64,000 bases of DNA from Pseudoalteromonas sp. A601 (GTDB lineage: Bacteria; Pseudomonadota; Gammaproteobacteria; Enterobacterales; Alteromonadaceae), in the NCBI RefSeq assembly GCF_002165575.1, contig NZ_MXQF01000006.1, forward strand, positions 124,001 to 188,000. The letters are read 5' to 3'. The position numbers were made by a program, and so were the translations under genes. Shown here one piece after another: positions 1 through 10,020 of this stretch. Numbering within the stretch: the first letter of the stretch is position 1; every line of letters begins with the position of its first letter. Under the pieces are notes generated by a model. The model was not told the origin of the DNA. It saw only the letters and a list, made by a program, of their open reading frames with translations, and made no database searches.

Positions 1-1
1 A

Positions 2-1021
2 ACCGATGGCATGGGCGGAGCAACATCAAGCACCAGCAAAACGGTTATCTTAAGTAAAAGTGAACAACCTGATCACGATGTAGACTACTTATTTGGCCAA
101 GTCGCTATTGATAATGCATTTGTCGATTGGAGCGGTAATTGTGGCAATCTCACCTCAGCTGTCGGCGCTTTTGCAATTAGTAACGGGCTAGTTGATAGCG
201 CACGTATCCCACAAAACGGGATAGCGATAGTGCGTGTGTGGCAAGCTAATATTAAAAAAACTATTTTAGTACACGTGCCAATTACACAAGACGAAGTACA
301 AGAAACGGGTGATTTTGAACTTGATGGGGTGACATTTCCTGCAGCAGAAGTAAAACTTGAGTTCATGGATCCAGCTGACGGTGATGGGGCGTTATTCCCA
401 ACAGGTAATCTAGTTGATGAGCTTGAAGTGCCAGAGTTTGGCGCACTTAAAGCGACCATGATCAATGCAGGTATTCCTACTGTGTTTGTTAATGCACAAG
501 ATATTGGTTACAACGGCACAGAGCTACAAGACGATATAAACAACGACGACGCTGCGCTTAAAAAGCTTGAGTCTATTCGTGCCCACGCTGCAGTTAAAAT
601 GGGATTGATCAACAATATTAATGAAGCGGTAGGGCGCCAACACACACCAAAAGTAGCCTTTGTAAACAAGCCAACCTCTTACATTGCATCAAGCGCAAAA
701 GAAATAGCAGCTTCAAGTATTGATTTAGTGGTACGCGCTATGTCGATGGGCAAATTACATCATGCCATGATGGGCACTGCGGCGGTTGCAATAGGCACCG
801 CTGCTGCTATCGAAGGCACTCTAGTTAATTTAGCCGCTGGTGGCGGTGAGTTGAGCGAAGTAAACTTTGGTCATCCATCAGGTACCTTAAAAGTCGGCGC
901 AGAGGCTAAGTTAGTCAATGGTAATTGGCAAGTAACGAAAGCCAGTATGAGCCGCAGTGCACGGGTACTGATGGAAGGGGTTGTTCGTGTACCTTACGAT
1001 TTCAATGGAGCAAATCACTAA
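2..1021 (+). CDS. prpF: PrpF, 2-methylaconitate isomerase (5' end outside window)
   Basis: PrpF works with AcnD in the methylcitrate cycle of propionate breakdown, isomerising 2-methylaconitate in the cytoplasm. About 339 codons are visible; the family is usually near 390-400 residues, so roughly the first 55 residues lie before the window. The visible part begins TDGMGGATSSTSKT, the conserved glycine-rich segment near the family's N-terminus, and runs to a C-terminus of expected type (GVVRVPYDFN). The reading frame is open from base 2, so the ATG at 11 is internal. The rest of the prp cluster would be upstream. This is the only clear housekeeping-type gene here and marks the chromosomal side of the accessory region. 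Assignment rests on family resemblance recalled without a search. Confidence 0.9.
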   Translation, partial: TDGMGGATSSTSKTVILSKSEQPDHDVDYLFGQVAIDNAFVDWSGNCGNLTSAVGAFAISNGLVDSARIPQNGIAIVRVWQANIKKTILVHVPITQDEVQETGDFELDGVTFPAAEVKLEFMDPADGDGALFPTGNLVDELEVPEFGALKATMINAGIPTVFVNAQDIGYNGTELQDDINNDDAALKKLESIRAHAAVKMGLINNINEAVGRQHTPKVAFVNKPTSYIASSAKEIAASSIDLVVRAMSMGKLHHAMMGTAAVAIGTAAAIEGTLVNLAAGGGELSEVNFGHPSGTLKVGAEAKLVNGNWQVTKASMSRSARVLMEGVVRVPYDFNGANH

Positions 1022-1407
1022 AATAACTGCAAAGTGATTTTACATATGTGAAAGAATGTAAATAGTCCAACAAAGGGGGGAAATCCCCCCAATCTACAGT
1101 AAAAAGAATCTATTAAATTAAATCGACAAATTATACTCGCTAGAGTTTAAGTACATCCTCCTGTTTTTGTTTACTTTTATTTGTCACTTCAATGGTGTTG
1201 GAGAGCTTGAAAGGGATTGAATTTTAAATTAGTAATTACCGCAAATTGTCATAAATCAATGCTAAATTAGAAAACTCATGAGAATTAATGGCTCATTACA
1301 TAAGCATGTACAGTTTGATACAAAATTTTAACTTAATAGTTCAATCATATTGATGTAGTCTTATCTTAAATAGTACTATTTAATAACAAGCGCTCAAGGA
1401 GATTTAC
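1022..1407. other. Intergenic region before the lipoprotein trio
   Basis: AT-rich spacer of 386 bases between prpF and the lipoprotein gene. Apart from the G/C hairpin I see no gene or relic. The promoter of the three-gene cluster should lie in its 3' half. Confidence 0.5.
1075..1090 (+). terminator. G/C hairpin after prpF
   Basis: Six G, the loop AAAT and six C form a perfect hairpin 53 bases after the prpF stop. There is no T-run behind it, so termination is plausible but not certain. Confidence 0.45.
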
Positions 1408-4400
1408 ATGGCGACTAAAATAATAAAATTTACTCCAATTGCAGCCTCGGTTGCACTGACACTCGGCCTAACAGGTTGTGGTTCGGATAATGACAACAAT
1501 AAATATGTTAAACCGGATCCTGTTACCGTTTATAACGCAGAAGTATCTACAAGTTTTAACACACAAGTATCAGGTAAGGCTGTTAAAGGGGCTTTGCAGT
1601 CGGCTCAAGTAAGTGTAATGACACTTAATGATGCAGGTGAAGAAGTTCCAGTTGCTTTTCGTTTAGAGGCCGCTGAAGAAAGCTTTACGGCAGAATCTAC
1701 AACATCTCAAGCTGATGCAGATGCAAGCGCTCAAGCAAAAATTCTAGAATCAAACCCAGAATCAACAATGACAGCGTTAAACGGTGTTTATTCTATTTTC
1801 ATTGAAGATGGTTTTACAGGCCCACTGACAATTACAGTAACTGCAGCTAAAGAAGGTGATGAGAGCTACGTTAAGTGTGACTCTTTTGTTGGTTGTGGTG
1901 ATTACACAGAAACGCCAGCAGCATCTGAAGAAGCAGGAATAGTAAATAATGGCGATATGAGCATTGATTTTGGCGAGTGGTATAAAGATGATTTAACACT
2001 GCAAGTTGTTAAATATATTAAAGCACCCGAAACAGCGGTTAGTAATGTTCGAAGCGCAAATTTTGCTGAAGGGGATGCATCGGTCAACTCATACTCTGCA
2101 AACGTGACTTTATACACAAGTATTGCTGCGAAAATGCTACTTGACTCAGCTAAAGAAGGAACGGCTGTATCAGATGACACAATTGCAGCTGCGAGCCTTA
2201 AAACTTTAGTGCAAGTGCTTGGTCCAGATACGGCAATAAAGGCATCTGCTTTACTTGCTGATATTTCACTGGGCGGTGCAGTCGATTTTACCGATATTAG
2301 CGAAGGCGATGCGTTAGATGCTGGAACATTAGCACTTGTTCAAACTGCCGTATCATTGCAGTCACTTGCAGGGACCGGGGAAAATGGCTCGTTGAGCGAT
2401 GTTATTGCTAACCTTTCAACCGCGGTGCAAGAAGGTAAGGTGGCAAATAATGATAATGACGCGATAAAACAAATTGCGGCTGAGCTACAAAAAGCCGTTG
2501 AGAATACAAGTTTAATTTTTGCTGCCGTAATTACTGGTGAAGGTATTGACGAAGCGTTTGCCAAAGTTGCAGAAAATATGGGGATCACTGACCCTGAAGC
2601 GATTGCAAAATTAAAAGAAAATGCAACTAAAGCAGTTGAAGATGTAAAAGCTAAAGCGACTGAAGCGGGTGTTGGCGAAGATCTGATTGAAACAGCTAAA
2701 GAAGTAAAAGATGCTCTTGAGAAAATTGGTTGTGAAGATAACTGTGATGTAGGTGAAGATTTTGATGCAGAAGTTGCTGCACAAGTAAATGAACAACTTA
2801 CTGCCGTTCAAAGTTTTATTGATCAAGTTGCACCACAAGTTGAAGTTGCTGAAACAGAATTAAATACAGTTGTTGAGTTAGGTGATGTAGGTCTTGAAAC
2901 ATCAGATCAAGTATTAGCATTTAACGATGCGGTATTTACTCTGTCTACTAACTTACCTAAATACAATGATTGGCAACTTGCTATCCAAACGGCTCTAACT
3001 AAAGCATCTGGTTTAGTTAAAACGGCGCAAATCCTAGCCGATAATAATACAATTTATGATCAAATACTTACAACAGCTCAAACCGTTGAAGCTGATTTAA
3101 CATCTGGCCTAGCTGAAGTGGTTGCTATTATTGCAGGTGTTGAAGCGCAAGTAATTCGTGCTAGTGATGCTGTGACTGAACTTGGTTTAGAGCTTGATGT
3201 AGCTATTGCAAATGCGACAGCGGCAACTACAAGCATTGAAACGACACAAAGCGCAGCTAACACCTCAGCAACAGAATTAGAGACTGCAATGATAGCAGTA
3301 GATGCAGCGATGCTGACAAACTCTGAAACAGCGACTTCTGCCGTTGAAGTTGCTAATACTGCAATTGCCGCAGCTCAGTCACTTGCACTTGATGCTGAAC
3401 AATTAGAACTTGCCGCAGTAGCAGGCTCATCGGCAGCAAGTGCGTTAGCAGGGCTAGCACAAGAAGAGGCTGATAAAAATTTAGCAACAGAACTTGCTGC
3501 ATCAGCAACGAGTGCGATGACTTCGTCAACAGAACTTGTAAGCCAAGCGGCAACTGCTTTATCAACAGCACAAACATTACTTAATGATGCAACCATGGCC
3601 ATTGCTAAGTTTGAGTTTCTTACTCAAGTTAAAGCGGATACAGCAACTATAAGCGACGTTTCACTTGTGACTAAAACAGGTGGTAAAGCTGCATTTGATG
3701 TCGGTGAAATGGTGTATGACGTTTTAGATGAGGCTTATGACTTAGGTGATGAAGCCACTGATGTTGTATCAACTCGTTACCCACAATGGACATACAGCTT
3801 TAATAAGACAAACCAAGGTGAGCAACGCTTGTTCTTATCACTTAGTCACGAAGATGGTGATCAGTTTGTTGAATTAAAAGGCGAGTATATTTATGACTCA
3901 AGTAAAACCGAAGCCCCAGCTCGTTTAGCGTTAGCTTATAATGGTTACCTTGCAGTTGATGTGCTTGATGAAAACGATGAAGTTACTCACACAGTAATGG
4001 CATCCTTAGGTAATTCAAACGATGACTTATCAATAGTTGCATCAGCGTGTTTAGCCGGTAATGCAGAGCAAGGTGATACCTGTACTATTTTTGATTTCAG
4101 TGGTGATGTGTCATTTGATGATATATTCAACAGCTCACTAGTAGGTGTTGAATCACAAAATGAAGTCACTTTCACAGATGGTGACGTAGGCTTTGTTGGC
4201 ACTGTTACAGCTAGCGGTGATGATATTACAGAAATGGGTAACATTACAGCCACAGGCGTGACTGGAGATTTAGATTTTACCGCTATGGTTTGGTTGGATG
4301 ACTCTGTGGAAGATGAAGCATATGGCGTAGAAGTGAAGCTTCATAATGAAATTAGCTACAGCATTTCAATGTTTGCTACTGATAGTAATGATGAATTTAC

Positions 4401-4542
4401 TGGGTCTGTAAATGCAACTTATAACGACATGATGATGCAGTTTGGTACTGTTACTGAAATCACCAATGGAATTTCTGTTGAATACATTGATGGTGAAGTA
4501 ATCGACTACACTGATATTACATTTTTAGACGAGTCTAAGTAA
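1408..4542 (+). CDS. Large alanine-rich secreted lipoprotein, function unknown
   Basis: A 1044-residue protein not recognised as a named family. The N-terminus is a lipoprotein signal (hydrophobic stretch, then LGLTGC with the cysteine near residue 24). Residues of about 370-770 are Ala/Glu/Thr-rich and look like a long helical or coiled-coil region; the C-terminal 250 residues look beta-rich. It has a Cys motif, VKCDSFVGCGDY, also seen as LTCPSFDGCG in the lipoprotein two genes downstream, so the two appear related. The start is set by AAGGAG at 1397-1402. It leads a co-directional trio with an outer-membrane barrel (4605) and the second lipoprotein (5706). A surface complex or adhesin-like assembly is an inference. 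Confidence 0.85.
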   Translation: MATKIIKFTPIAASVALTLGLTGCGSDNDNNKYVKPDPVTVYNAEVSTSFNTQVSGKAVKGALQSAQVSVMTLNDAGEEVPVAFRLEAAEESFTAESTTSQADADASAQAKILESNPESTMTALNGVYSIFIEDGFTGPLTITVTAAKEGDESYVKCDSFVGCGDYTETPAASEEAGIVNNGDMSIDFGEWYKDDLTLQVVKYIKAPETAVSNVRSANFAEGDASVNSYSANVTLYTSIAAKMLLDSAKEGTAVSDDTIAAASLKTLVQVLGPDTAIKASALLADISLGGAVDFTDISEGDALDAGTLALVQTAVSLQSLAGTGENGSLSDVIANLSTAVQEGKVANNDNDAIKQIAAELQKAVENTSLIFAAVITGEGIDEAFAKVAENMGITDPEAIAKLKENATKAVEDVKAKATEAGVGEDLIETAKEVKDALEKIGCEDNCDVGEDFDAEVAAQVNEQLTAVQSFIDQVAPQVEVAETELNTVVELGDVGLETSDQVLAFNDAVFTLSTNLPKYNDWQLAIQTALTKASGLVKTAQILADNNTIYDQILTTAQTVEADLTSGLAEVVAIIAGVEAQVIRASDAVTELGLELDVAIANATAATTSIETTQSAANTSATELETAMIAVDAAMLTNSETATSAVEVANTAIAAAQSLALDAEQLELAAVAGSSAASALAGLAQEEADKNLATELAASATSAMTSSTELVSQAATALSTAQTLLNDATMAIAKFEFLTQVKADTATISDVSLVTKTGGKAAFDVGEMVYDVLDEAYDLGDEATDVVSTRYPQWTYSFNKTNQGEQRLFLSLSHEDGDQFVELKGEYIYDSSKTEAPARLALAYNGYLAVDVLDENDEVTHTVMASLGNSNDDLSIVASACLAGNAEQGDTCTIFDFSGDVSFDDIFNSSLVGVESQNEVTFTDGDVGFVGTVTASGDDITEMGNITATGVTGDLDFTAMVWLDDSVEDEAYGVEVKLHNEISYSISMFATDSNDEFTGSVNATYNDMMMQFGTVTEITNGISVEYIDGEVIDYTDITFLDESK

Positions 4543-4550
4543 TGTAACAC

Positions 4551-4577
4551 TAAGAGGGAGAAATGTTCTCCCTCTTA
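4551..4577 (+). terminator. Intercistronic hairpin
   Basis: AAGAGGGAGA and TCTCCCTCTT (plus one flanking T-A pair) form an 11-bp perfect stem with loop AATGT just after the first lipoprotein stop. There is no T-run. It could attenuate transcription or stabilise the upstream message. It covers the ATG at 4563, which argues that the real start of the next gene is 4605. Confidence 0.5.
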
Positions 4578-4604
4578 ACTACAATAATAACAAGTGATAA
4601 AAGT

Positions 4605-5696
4605 ATGAAAAAAAAAATTCTTACGTTAGGATTTTCCACATTACTAATTTCCCCATTTAGCTCCGCAGATAGCGATTTTCAAATTTTCTCAACGTTTGAT
4701 TCTGAAGTTTATACCGAAGCACAACCCGTTAAAGCATTTATTGATGATTTTGATGCACCGTTAACATCAGGTGATAGCGCATTCACTTATAATGTTTTTG
4801 AACTTGGTGTTGGTTACGGCAATTTTAAAATAGGGTATCAAAGCCGTTTTGATTATGTGTTAAGTTTTGATCCAGACACAGCCAATTATCTGCATACAGA
4901 AAAGAATGACCTGCCATTTGAAGAGCGCGATTATGTTTATTATTTAGATGGTAAACAATCGACTACCAATGGTTTATTTATCTCTTATGATTTTAAATTT
5001 TTAGAGTCAGATGCGCTTACAATCACCCCTAAACTTACCGTGTTCGCTAGTACTCATTTTCAAGATGCGAATGTAGAGGGCACTGTATACAGTGATGAAA
5101 TCCAAGGCGCGTTAGAAGTCGATTATTACTTTTCAAAAGATGTGTTATTCAAGCGTTTTACTCCCGATGAAAACCCATCAGGTGTAGGTTACAGCTTTGA
5201 TTTAGCCGCTGATTGGAAGGTCAATCAAGATTTAACTCTAGGTTTCTTGGCACAGGATTTATTTTACGAAACAGAATATGAAGACAGCGGCTTCGTTACT
5301 GGTTACTCCACAGAGGTGCCATTTACCGAGACTTCAGATGGTGGCATTGCTACTGAACCTACCATACGTTTAGCCACATCTGAACTGGGGCACGAAAAAA
5401 CACATACATTTGAAATGCCTGTCCGGTTAAAAGCCTATGTGGATTACCGTATTAATTCACAGTTCTCTAGTGAAATAATGATAAAGCGTTACGATCAAGA
5501 TACTTTTTCACAAGTTAAAGGACGTTTTCACTTTTGGGATCATTGGGCTTTAATTGGCGGTTATGAAACTAATAGTAAATCATTTTTACTTGGTGTAGAA
5601 AATGAGTACTTTGGATTAAATGTACAAACAGATAATCTAAACATTGATAAAGCCTATTATGCCAATTTGAATTGGTATATGAAGTTAGCGTTTTAA
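4605..5696 (+). CDS. Predicted outer-membrane beta-barrel protein
   Basis: A 363-residue exported protein. The N-terminus MKKKILTLGFSTLLISPFSS is a clean signal peptide. The mature part alternates polar and aromatic residues in many short strands (for example FELGVGYGNFKIGYQS and FHFWDHWALIGGYE) and ends in the aromatic residue F, as outer-membrane barrels usually do. The in-frame ATG at 4563 is rejected because it lies inside a perfect hairpin and would put a non-signal extension in front. It sits between two lipoproteins that share a Cys motif and is probably co-transcribed with them, so a pore or anchor for a surface lipoprotein system is a reasonable inference. No named family recognised. 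Confidence 0.8.
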   Translation: MKKKILTLGFSTLLISPFSSADSDFQIFSTFDSEVYTEAQPVKAFIDDFDAPLTSGDSAFTYNVFELGVGYGNFKIGYQSRFDYVLSFDPDTANYLHTEKNDLPFEERDYVYYLDGKQSTTNGLFISYDFKFLESDALTITPKLTVFASTHFQDANVEGTVYSDEIQGALEVDYYFSKDVLFKRFTPDENPSGVGYSFDLAADWKVNQDLTLGFLAQDLFYETEYEDSGFVTGYSTEVPFTETSDGGIATEPTIRLATSELGHEKTHTFEMPVRLKAYVDYRINSQFSSEIMIKRYDQDTFSQVKGRFHFWDHWALIGGYETNSKSFLLGVENEYFGLNVQTDNLNIDKAYYANLNWYMKLAF

Positions 5697-5705
5697 GGAT
5701 CACCT

Positions 5706-7580
5706 ATGTTGAAAAAAATATTGTCAACCTGCTTAATTTTGGCGCTATCTGGCTGTGGTAGTTCTTCTGATGACTCATCTGAGAACGAGTTAACGTCAGT
5801 TGCGGTTGAAACATCATCGACAGTGAGCTTTTATATTGCCCCGTGGCAAAGCCCAGCAGGTACTTTAATAATAAGTAATGAAGACTCATCACAGGTTCAA
5901 ACACAGTTAGTCGACGACATTAACAGCGTTACCTTGGCATTAGATAGTTTAGACTTTCACCGAGTAGAGTTTATCTCTGAATCAACAAGTTTAACGTGCC
6001 CAAGCTTTGATGGTTGTGGTCGTGCCCTACGAGATAACGAAAATGATCTTAATGGAAACCGCCTAATTGATTTTGAAGAAGTTATGCCGTTTTCTTTAAG
6101 TTATAAAGCTATATTCTTTACCGCACCAGGGGAAAATAAAGTATACCTTTCACCTTTGAGCTCACTTGCTGTCGATGAAAGCTTAGATATGAGCCTTGCA
6201 AGCTTGAGTGCAACGCCTTTTTATCATCTGACTCATAGTCAACTGAATGATAACCTTGAAGCTGAAATACTGACTAATGCGCTGACTTTTGGTGTCATTT
6301 TGCAAGTAGCAAAAGAGATCGAAGCGAATCTTGGTACAGATATAGAACCGCTAACCACCATTGCGACTAGTTTAACTGACATCACAGATTACGCTACTTA
6401 TGCACAGCAATACGCCACCGAAAACTTGCTAAATACACAAGGCAACCAGCTGATTCAAGCGGTCATTGGTGATGTCAAACAACGGTTATTTTCAATCGGT
6501 CAGATGAAAAGTACACAACCTTTTGATATCACCGAGCAAGCGCTTGATTCGCGGGTATTGCTTGAAGATGTTCGTGATGTAATCGGTGTTATTCGACTAC
6601 AAGAACAAAAATACAGCGATGAGCTTGAAGCAAAATTAACAGAAGTTGAAACTTTATTAGATACTGATTCGCAACAGACAGTGCTGACCCTTAGCAATGT
6701 TTTATATGATGTACTTTCTAACTTTTCACCCATATCAAATGAAGATCCGGGAACTTACAGTCTAGGTGATTTAAGCGTTGTGTATACGGATTCTCCTTAT
6801 ACTTGGCAAATCACAGGTACTTATGATGGACAAGACGTTTCTATTGACATGAATGTACCAAAGTGGCAAATAAGCAGTGTACTAGGTAATCAAATCATCG
6901 GTGAACTAAATGCAAAAATCAGTAACGAGACGACTGTACTTAGTGTCGATGTAAGTGAGCTGACAATTAGTTTTGACGGTACAGATGATCCATTTGAGCT
7001 GGAGCAAGATGAGGTAACAGGTATTGGCACAATCACAACCGATATCTTACTTGAAAAGGATAACGCTCAGCTTGCAGGGACGATAACAGCGTCAATCGAT
7101 AGATTTGTCAGCCCATTCGAAGAGTTGCTAACGGTGGTGTCAGGATTTGACTTTGATGGCGAAGTTAGTTCAGAGCTACAAAACACAGGGATTATCGTTC
7201 AGGCCATTGAAACGACACCTTTTATTAATGAAGAGAATGCAAATATCGCTTTTTCATTAGAGTTGGCTATGGCTTTAAATGGGGCTCCAGAATTTAAACT
7301 AGCCTATGTTGGCGAGCTTGATGAGCTAGATAATGTAAGTAATGCTGATCTATTTTTAACGCTGCAAAACAAACCATTAGATGTCAATATTCGCCAAGTT
7401 GGTGAAAATATCAATGCGGTAATAAAAGGTCAATATGGTCGCTGGCTTGATATTAAACAAAAGGGTCGAAATTACAGCGGCGGTTTGTACTTCGGTGATA
7501 CTCAAATTGCTGATGTGACCGCGGTTAGAGGTGTTCCGGGGATATTATTTCCTGATGGCACATTTGAATCTTTGTTTTAA
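5706..7580 (+). CDS. Secreted lipoprotein with EF-hand-like loop, function unknown
   Basis: A 624-residue lipoprotein: MLKKILSTCLILALSGCGSS carries a lipobox (LSGC). Residues of about 95-120 contain LTCPSFDGCG followed by DLNGNRLIDFEE, a good 12-residue calcium-binding EF-hand/dockerin-type loop. The same CxSFxGCG pattern occurs in the lipoprotein at 1408-4542, and both end in beta-rich C-terminal halves. The start is supported by AAGGA just upstream, 10 bases after the barrel gene's stop, so the three genes look like one operon. A terminator-like hairpin follows at 7590. Partner of the barrel by context only; no enzymatic motif seen. Confidence 0.85.
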   Translation: MLKKILSTCLILALSGCGSSSDDSSENELTSVAVETSSTVSFYIAPWQSPAGTLIISNEDSSQVQTQLVDDINSVTLALDSLDFHRVEFISESTSLTCPSFDGCGRALRDNENDLNGNRLIDFEEVMPFSLSYKAIFFTAPGENKVYLSPLSSLAVDESLDMSLASLSATPFYHLTHSQLNDNLEAEILTNALTFGVILQVAKEIEANLGTDIEPLTTIATSLTDITDYATYAQQYATENLLNTQGNQLIQAVIGDVKQRLFSIGQMKSTQPFDITEQALDSRVLLEDVRDVIGVIRLQEQKYSDELEAKLTEVETLLDTDSQQTVLTLSNVLYDVLSNFSPISNEDPGTYSLGDLSVVYTDSPYTWQITGTYDGQDVSIDMNVPKWQISSVLGNQIIGELNAKISNETTVLSVDVSELTISFDGTDDPFELEQDEVTGIGTITTDILLEKDNAQLAGTITASIDRFVSPFEELLTVVSGFDFDGEVSSELQNTGIIVQAIETTPFINEENANIAFSLELAMALNGAPEFKLAYVGELDELDNVSNADLFLTLQNKPLDVNIRQVGENINAVIKGQYGRWLDIKQKGRNYSGGLYFGDTQIADVTAVRGVPGILFPDGTFESLF

Positions 7581-7589
7581 ACCTGTTTT

Positions 7590-7614
7590 GGCTGCCTCAC
7601 TGGGTGAGGTGGCC
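7590..7614 (+). terminator. Hairpin terminator of the lipoprotein trio
   Basis: GGCTGCCTCAC and GTGAGGTGGCC pair over 11 positions (two G-T wobbles) around loop TGG, 10 bases after the stop codon, with a weakly T-rich tail. Confidence 0.55.
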
Positions 7615-7880
7615 ATAAATTTTAGTAGTTAAACCTTATAACTATTCTTTAAGCGCTATGATTATTGCCTAAACCTGCCACTCTCAATTAGGCTTTACTG
7701 CAGCAATAAACGATTTAATTGCTTATTGGAAGGGCATTAGTCTATTTTCTTTATGACAATCGTAAGTTTTATCTTAAACAAATACTGCTCTATCGTTTCT
7801 GATAAAGGAAAAGTCATTGTTTTAATGTATATTTTCGCGTTTATTATGGTGTTAATATTGACAATAGAGCTATAGCCGTT

Positions 7881-7893
7881 TCTGGTGTATGAG
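7881..7893. repeat. IS256 left inverted repeat (partner 9202-9214)
   Basis: TCTGGTGTATGAG here is the exact reverse complement of 9202-9214. Partial similarity extends outward to about 7875 and 9220. Confidence 0.8.
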
Positions 7894-7962
7894 AAAAAGT
7901 CATTGCGATGTAACCTGTTAATTGATCTTGGCGGATCAACAATTAACCAGAGAGACATCGCA

Positions 7963-9219
7963 ATGACTGAAAATGATAATGTTATTTCCATCGAGACACC
8001 AGTAAATCCGTTAGAGCAATTAATAAAAATTGGGGCTCAGCAGCTGTTAGCTCAAGCTATAGAGGCGGAATTGGCGGAGTTGCTTACTCAATACCAGCAT
8101 GAGACCGTCGAAGAGCTTCAGCGGATTGTAAAAAATGGTCACCAGCCTGAACGTACTATTCAAACAGGCCTAGGTGATATTGAAGTCAAAATACCTAAAG
8201 TAATGGACCGAAAAAAAAGGCGTTAAATTCAATAGTGCATTGATCCCGGCTTATTTAAAACGGACAAAAAAATATAGAAGAACTGATCCCATGGCTCTAT
8301 TTACGAGGGATTTCAACGGGTGATATGCAGCCTGCTTTAGCGTCATTGCTAGGTGAGCAGGCCAAAGGGTTGTCCGCAAACAGCGTCTCTCGATTGAAAT
8401 ACGCTTGGGAGAAAGAATATCAGCAATGGTCAGGCCGTTCTTTAACTAAACGTCAGTATGTGCATATCTGGGCTGACGGGATTTACAGTAAAGTTCGAAT
8501 GGATGACAAACTTGTTTATTAGTTATTATGGGCGTGGATGAAACGGGTAGAAAGGAGCTACTAGCGGTAGTTGATGGCGTTCGTGAGTCAGAGCAGAGCT
8601 GGACTGAAGTGTTAAACCAGTTACAATCTCAAGGATTAAGCATTCCACCAAAGCTTGCTATAGGTGATGGTGCGCTTGGTTTTTGGAATGCGCTGACAAA
8701 AGTGTGGCCAACGACTCAGCATCAGCGTTGCTGGGCGCATAAAATCGCTAATGTACTGAACAAAGCTCCTAAATCAATGCAGCCTAAAATCAAAGCAAGT
8801 TTACAAGATATCTGGATGGCAGAGAGTCGCTCCTCAGCTTATAAAGCGTATGATCTATTTGTTAAAAACTATTCAGTTAAGTACAAAAGAGCAACAGATT
8901 GCCCGACAAAAGACAAAGATGAAATGCTGGCGTTTTATAATTATCCAGCCGAGCAATGGGTGCACATTAGAACGAGTAACCCGATAGAGTCGACGTTTGC
9001 AACGGTGCGCTTGAGAACCCATAAAGTGAAGAGTTGTGGCAGTCGGACAACGATGTTAATGATGGTGTTTAAGCTTGCTCAATCAGCGGAGAAGAAGTGG
9101 TATCGTCTGAGGGGGTTAAGTTGTTAGCGGATGTGATAACAGGCGTAAAATTTAAAGACGGAGAAAGAATAATAAAAGATCAAGCAGAGCATCAAGATGA
9201 GCTCATACACCAGATTTGA
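7963..9219 (+). pseudogene. IS256-family transposase, four frameshifts
   Basis: Read across frames, the sequence gives a complete mutator-type (IS256) transposase: an N-terminus beginning MTENDNVIS, the catalytic region GVDETGRKELLAVVDGV, LAIGDGALGFW, HQRCWAHK, and the C-terminal signature RTSNPIESTFATVRLRT. Frameshifts lie at an A-run near 8213-8220 (RKKR-stop instead of KKGVKFN), a second A-run near 8258-8266, near 8512-8517 (KLVY-stop instead of KLCLLVIMG), and near 9113-9118, after which the correct frame continues KLLADVITGVKFKDGERI. It cannot make an active transposase. Two of the four lesions are homopolymer changes, so some could be sequencing errors, but not plausibly all. Confidence 0.9.
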
Positions 9220-9220
9220 C

Positions 9221-9740
9221 AATAACTCATCAATAGTGCGTTTATAACAAGGTGCTTATCCATATTTTTATCCATCGACCAACCCACTATGCGCCTAGAG
9301 AATAAATCCATAACCGTTGCTACATATAAAAATCCTTCATAGGTTCTTATGTAGGTTATGTCGATTACCCACGATTGATTCGGCGCAGGTGGGTTAAACT
9401 GGCCTGCTAATAGGTTATCTGCAATACGCGATGTTTTCCCACCTGAGATATGGCGACGCTTGTAACCAATTTGCGCTTTAAGCTTATGTTGTCGCATGAT
9501 CTTAGCAACACGATTTACGCAGCATTGCTCACCGGCTTCACGTGTATCCAAGGACTGCCATACGTGCCGCCACTGGCGACATAAAACGCTTTAATGAGTT
9601 TCAACAAGCGATTGTCTTCAAGCGCTCTATCGCTTATGGGCTTTTTTAACCACGCATAAAAACCACTACGATGCAGTTTAAAAAGGCGGCACATCGAAGT
9701 GATGGAAAACTCATTTTGGTGATCACGAATGAAGCCGTAC
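9221..9740 (-). pseudogene. IS3 OrfB transposase fragment
   Basis: Reading backwards from 9740, the frames give YGFIRDHQNEFSITSMCRLF, then HRSGFYAWLKKP, the HTH_21-type segment of IS3 OrfB, followed after a frame change near 9550 (YGSP then REAGEQCCVNRVAKIMRQHK) by the DDE-domain start NQSWVIDITYIRTYEGFLY with the first catalytic Asp (DIT). The sequence stops being IS3 after VINALL at about 9235, so the second Asp and the Glu of the DDE triad are missing. Non-functional. Confidence 0.85.
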
Positions 9741-9741
9741 T

Positions 9742-10020
9742 TTACTCGGGGTTGTTGGCAAAGTACCTTGCGGCCTTTTTTAAAATGTCCCGTTCCTCCG
9801 TGACACGTTTCAATTGTGCTTCTAATTTAGCGATCTTCAGCTTTTCATCGGATGATTGAACGGATTTAGGTTTATCTGATAACTGGCTCCGCCAGTGATA
9901 TAACGTTTTGGTACAAATATCTAATCGTTCAGTGACTTCAGTAACTGAATATCCACGCTCAGTAATTTGCTTAACAGCACCCAGTTTAAATTCGTGAGTA
10001 TATCGTTTGCCTTTACTCAT
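9742..10020 (-). CDS. IS3-family OrfA (helix-turn-helix)
   Basis: A 92-residue protein of standard OrfA size. It begins MSKGKRYTHEFKLGAVKQI, has the helix-turn-helix SVTEVTERLDICTKTLYHW and ends in a leucine-zipper-like segment (LKIAKLEAQLKRVTEERDILKKAARYF). The reading frame is intact, but its partner OrfB is truncated, so it is a remnant without transposition ability. Confidence 0.85.
   Translation of the reverse strand: MSKGKRYTHEFKLGAVKQITERGYSVTEVTERLDICTKTLYHWRSQLSDKPKSVQSSDEKLKIAKLEAQLKRVTEERDILKKAARYFANNPE

Larger units (their letters stand above)
7875..9220 (+). mobile_element. IS256-family insertion sequence, degenerate
   Basis: The element holds a transposase relic bounded by a 13-bp inverted repeat: TCTGGTGTATGAG at 7881-7893 and its exact complement at 9202-9214. 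Outer ends at about 7875 and 9220 are estimated by aligning the flanking bases. I find no 8-bp target duplication (GAGCTATA left, AATAACTC right). The right end abuts an IS3 orfB fragment, while the left flank is not IS3, so a deletion or rearrangement followed insertion. Confidence 0.75.

Noticed and set aside
3353..3602. Two overlapping minus-strand reading frames of about 75 codons inside the 1408-4542 lipoprotein gene
   Set aside because: Antisense to a repetitive Ala-rich coding region; composition simply mirrors it, and no ribosome site is present.
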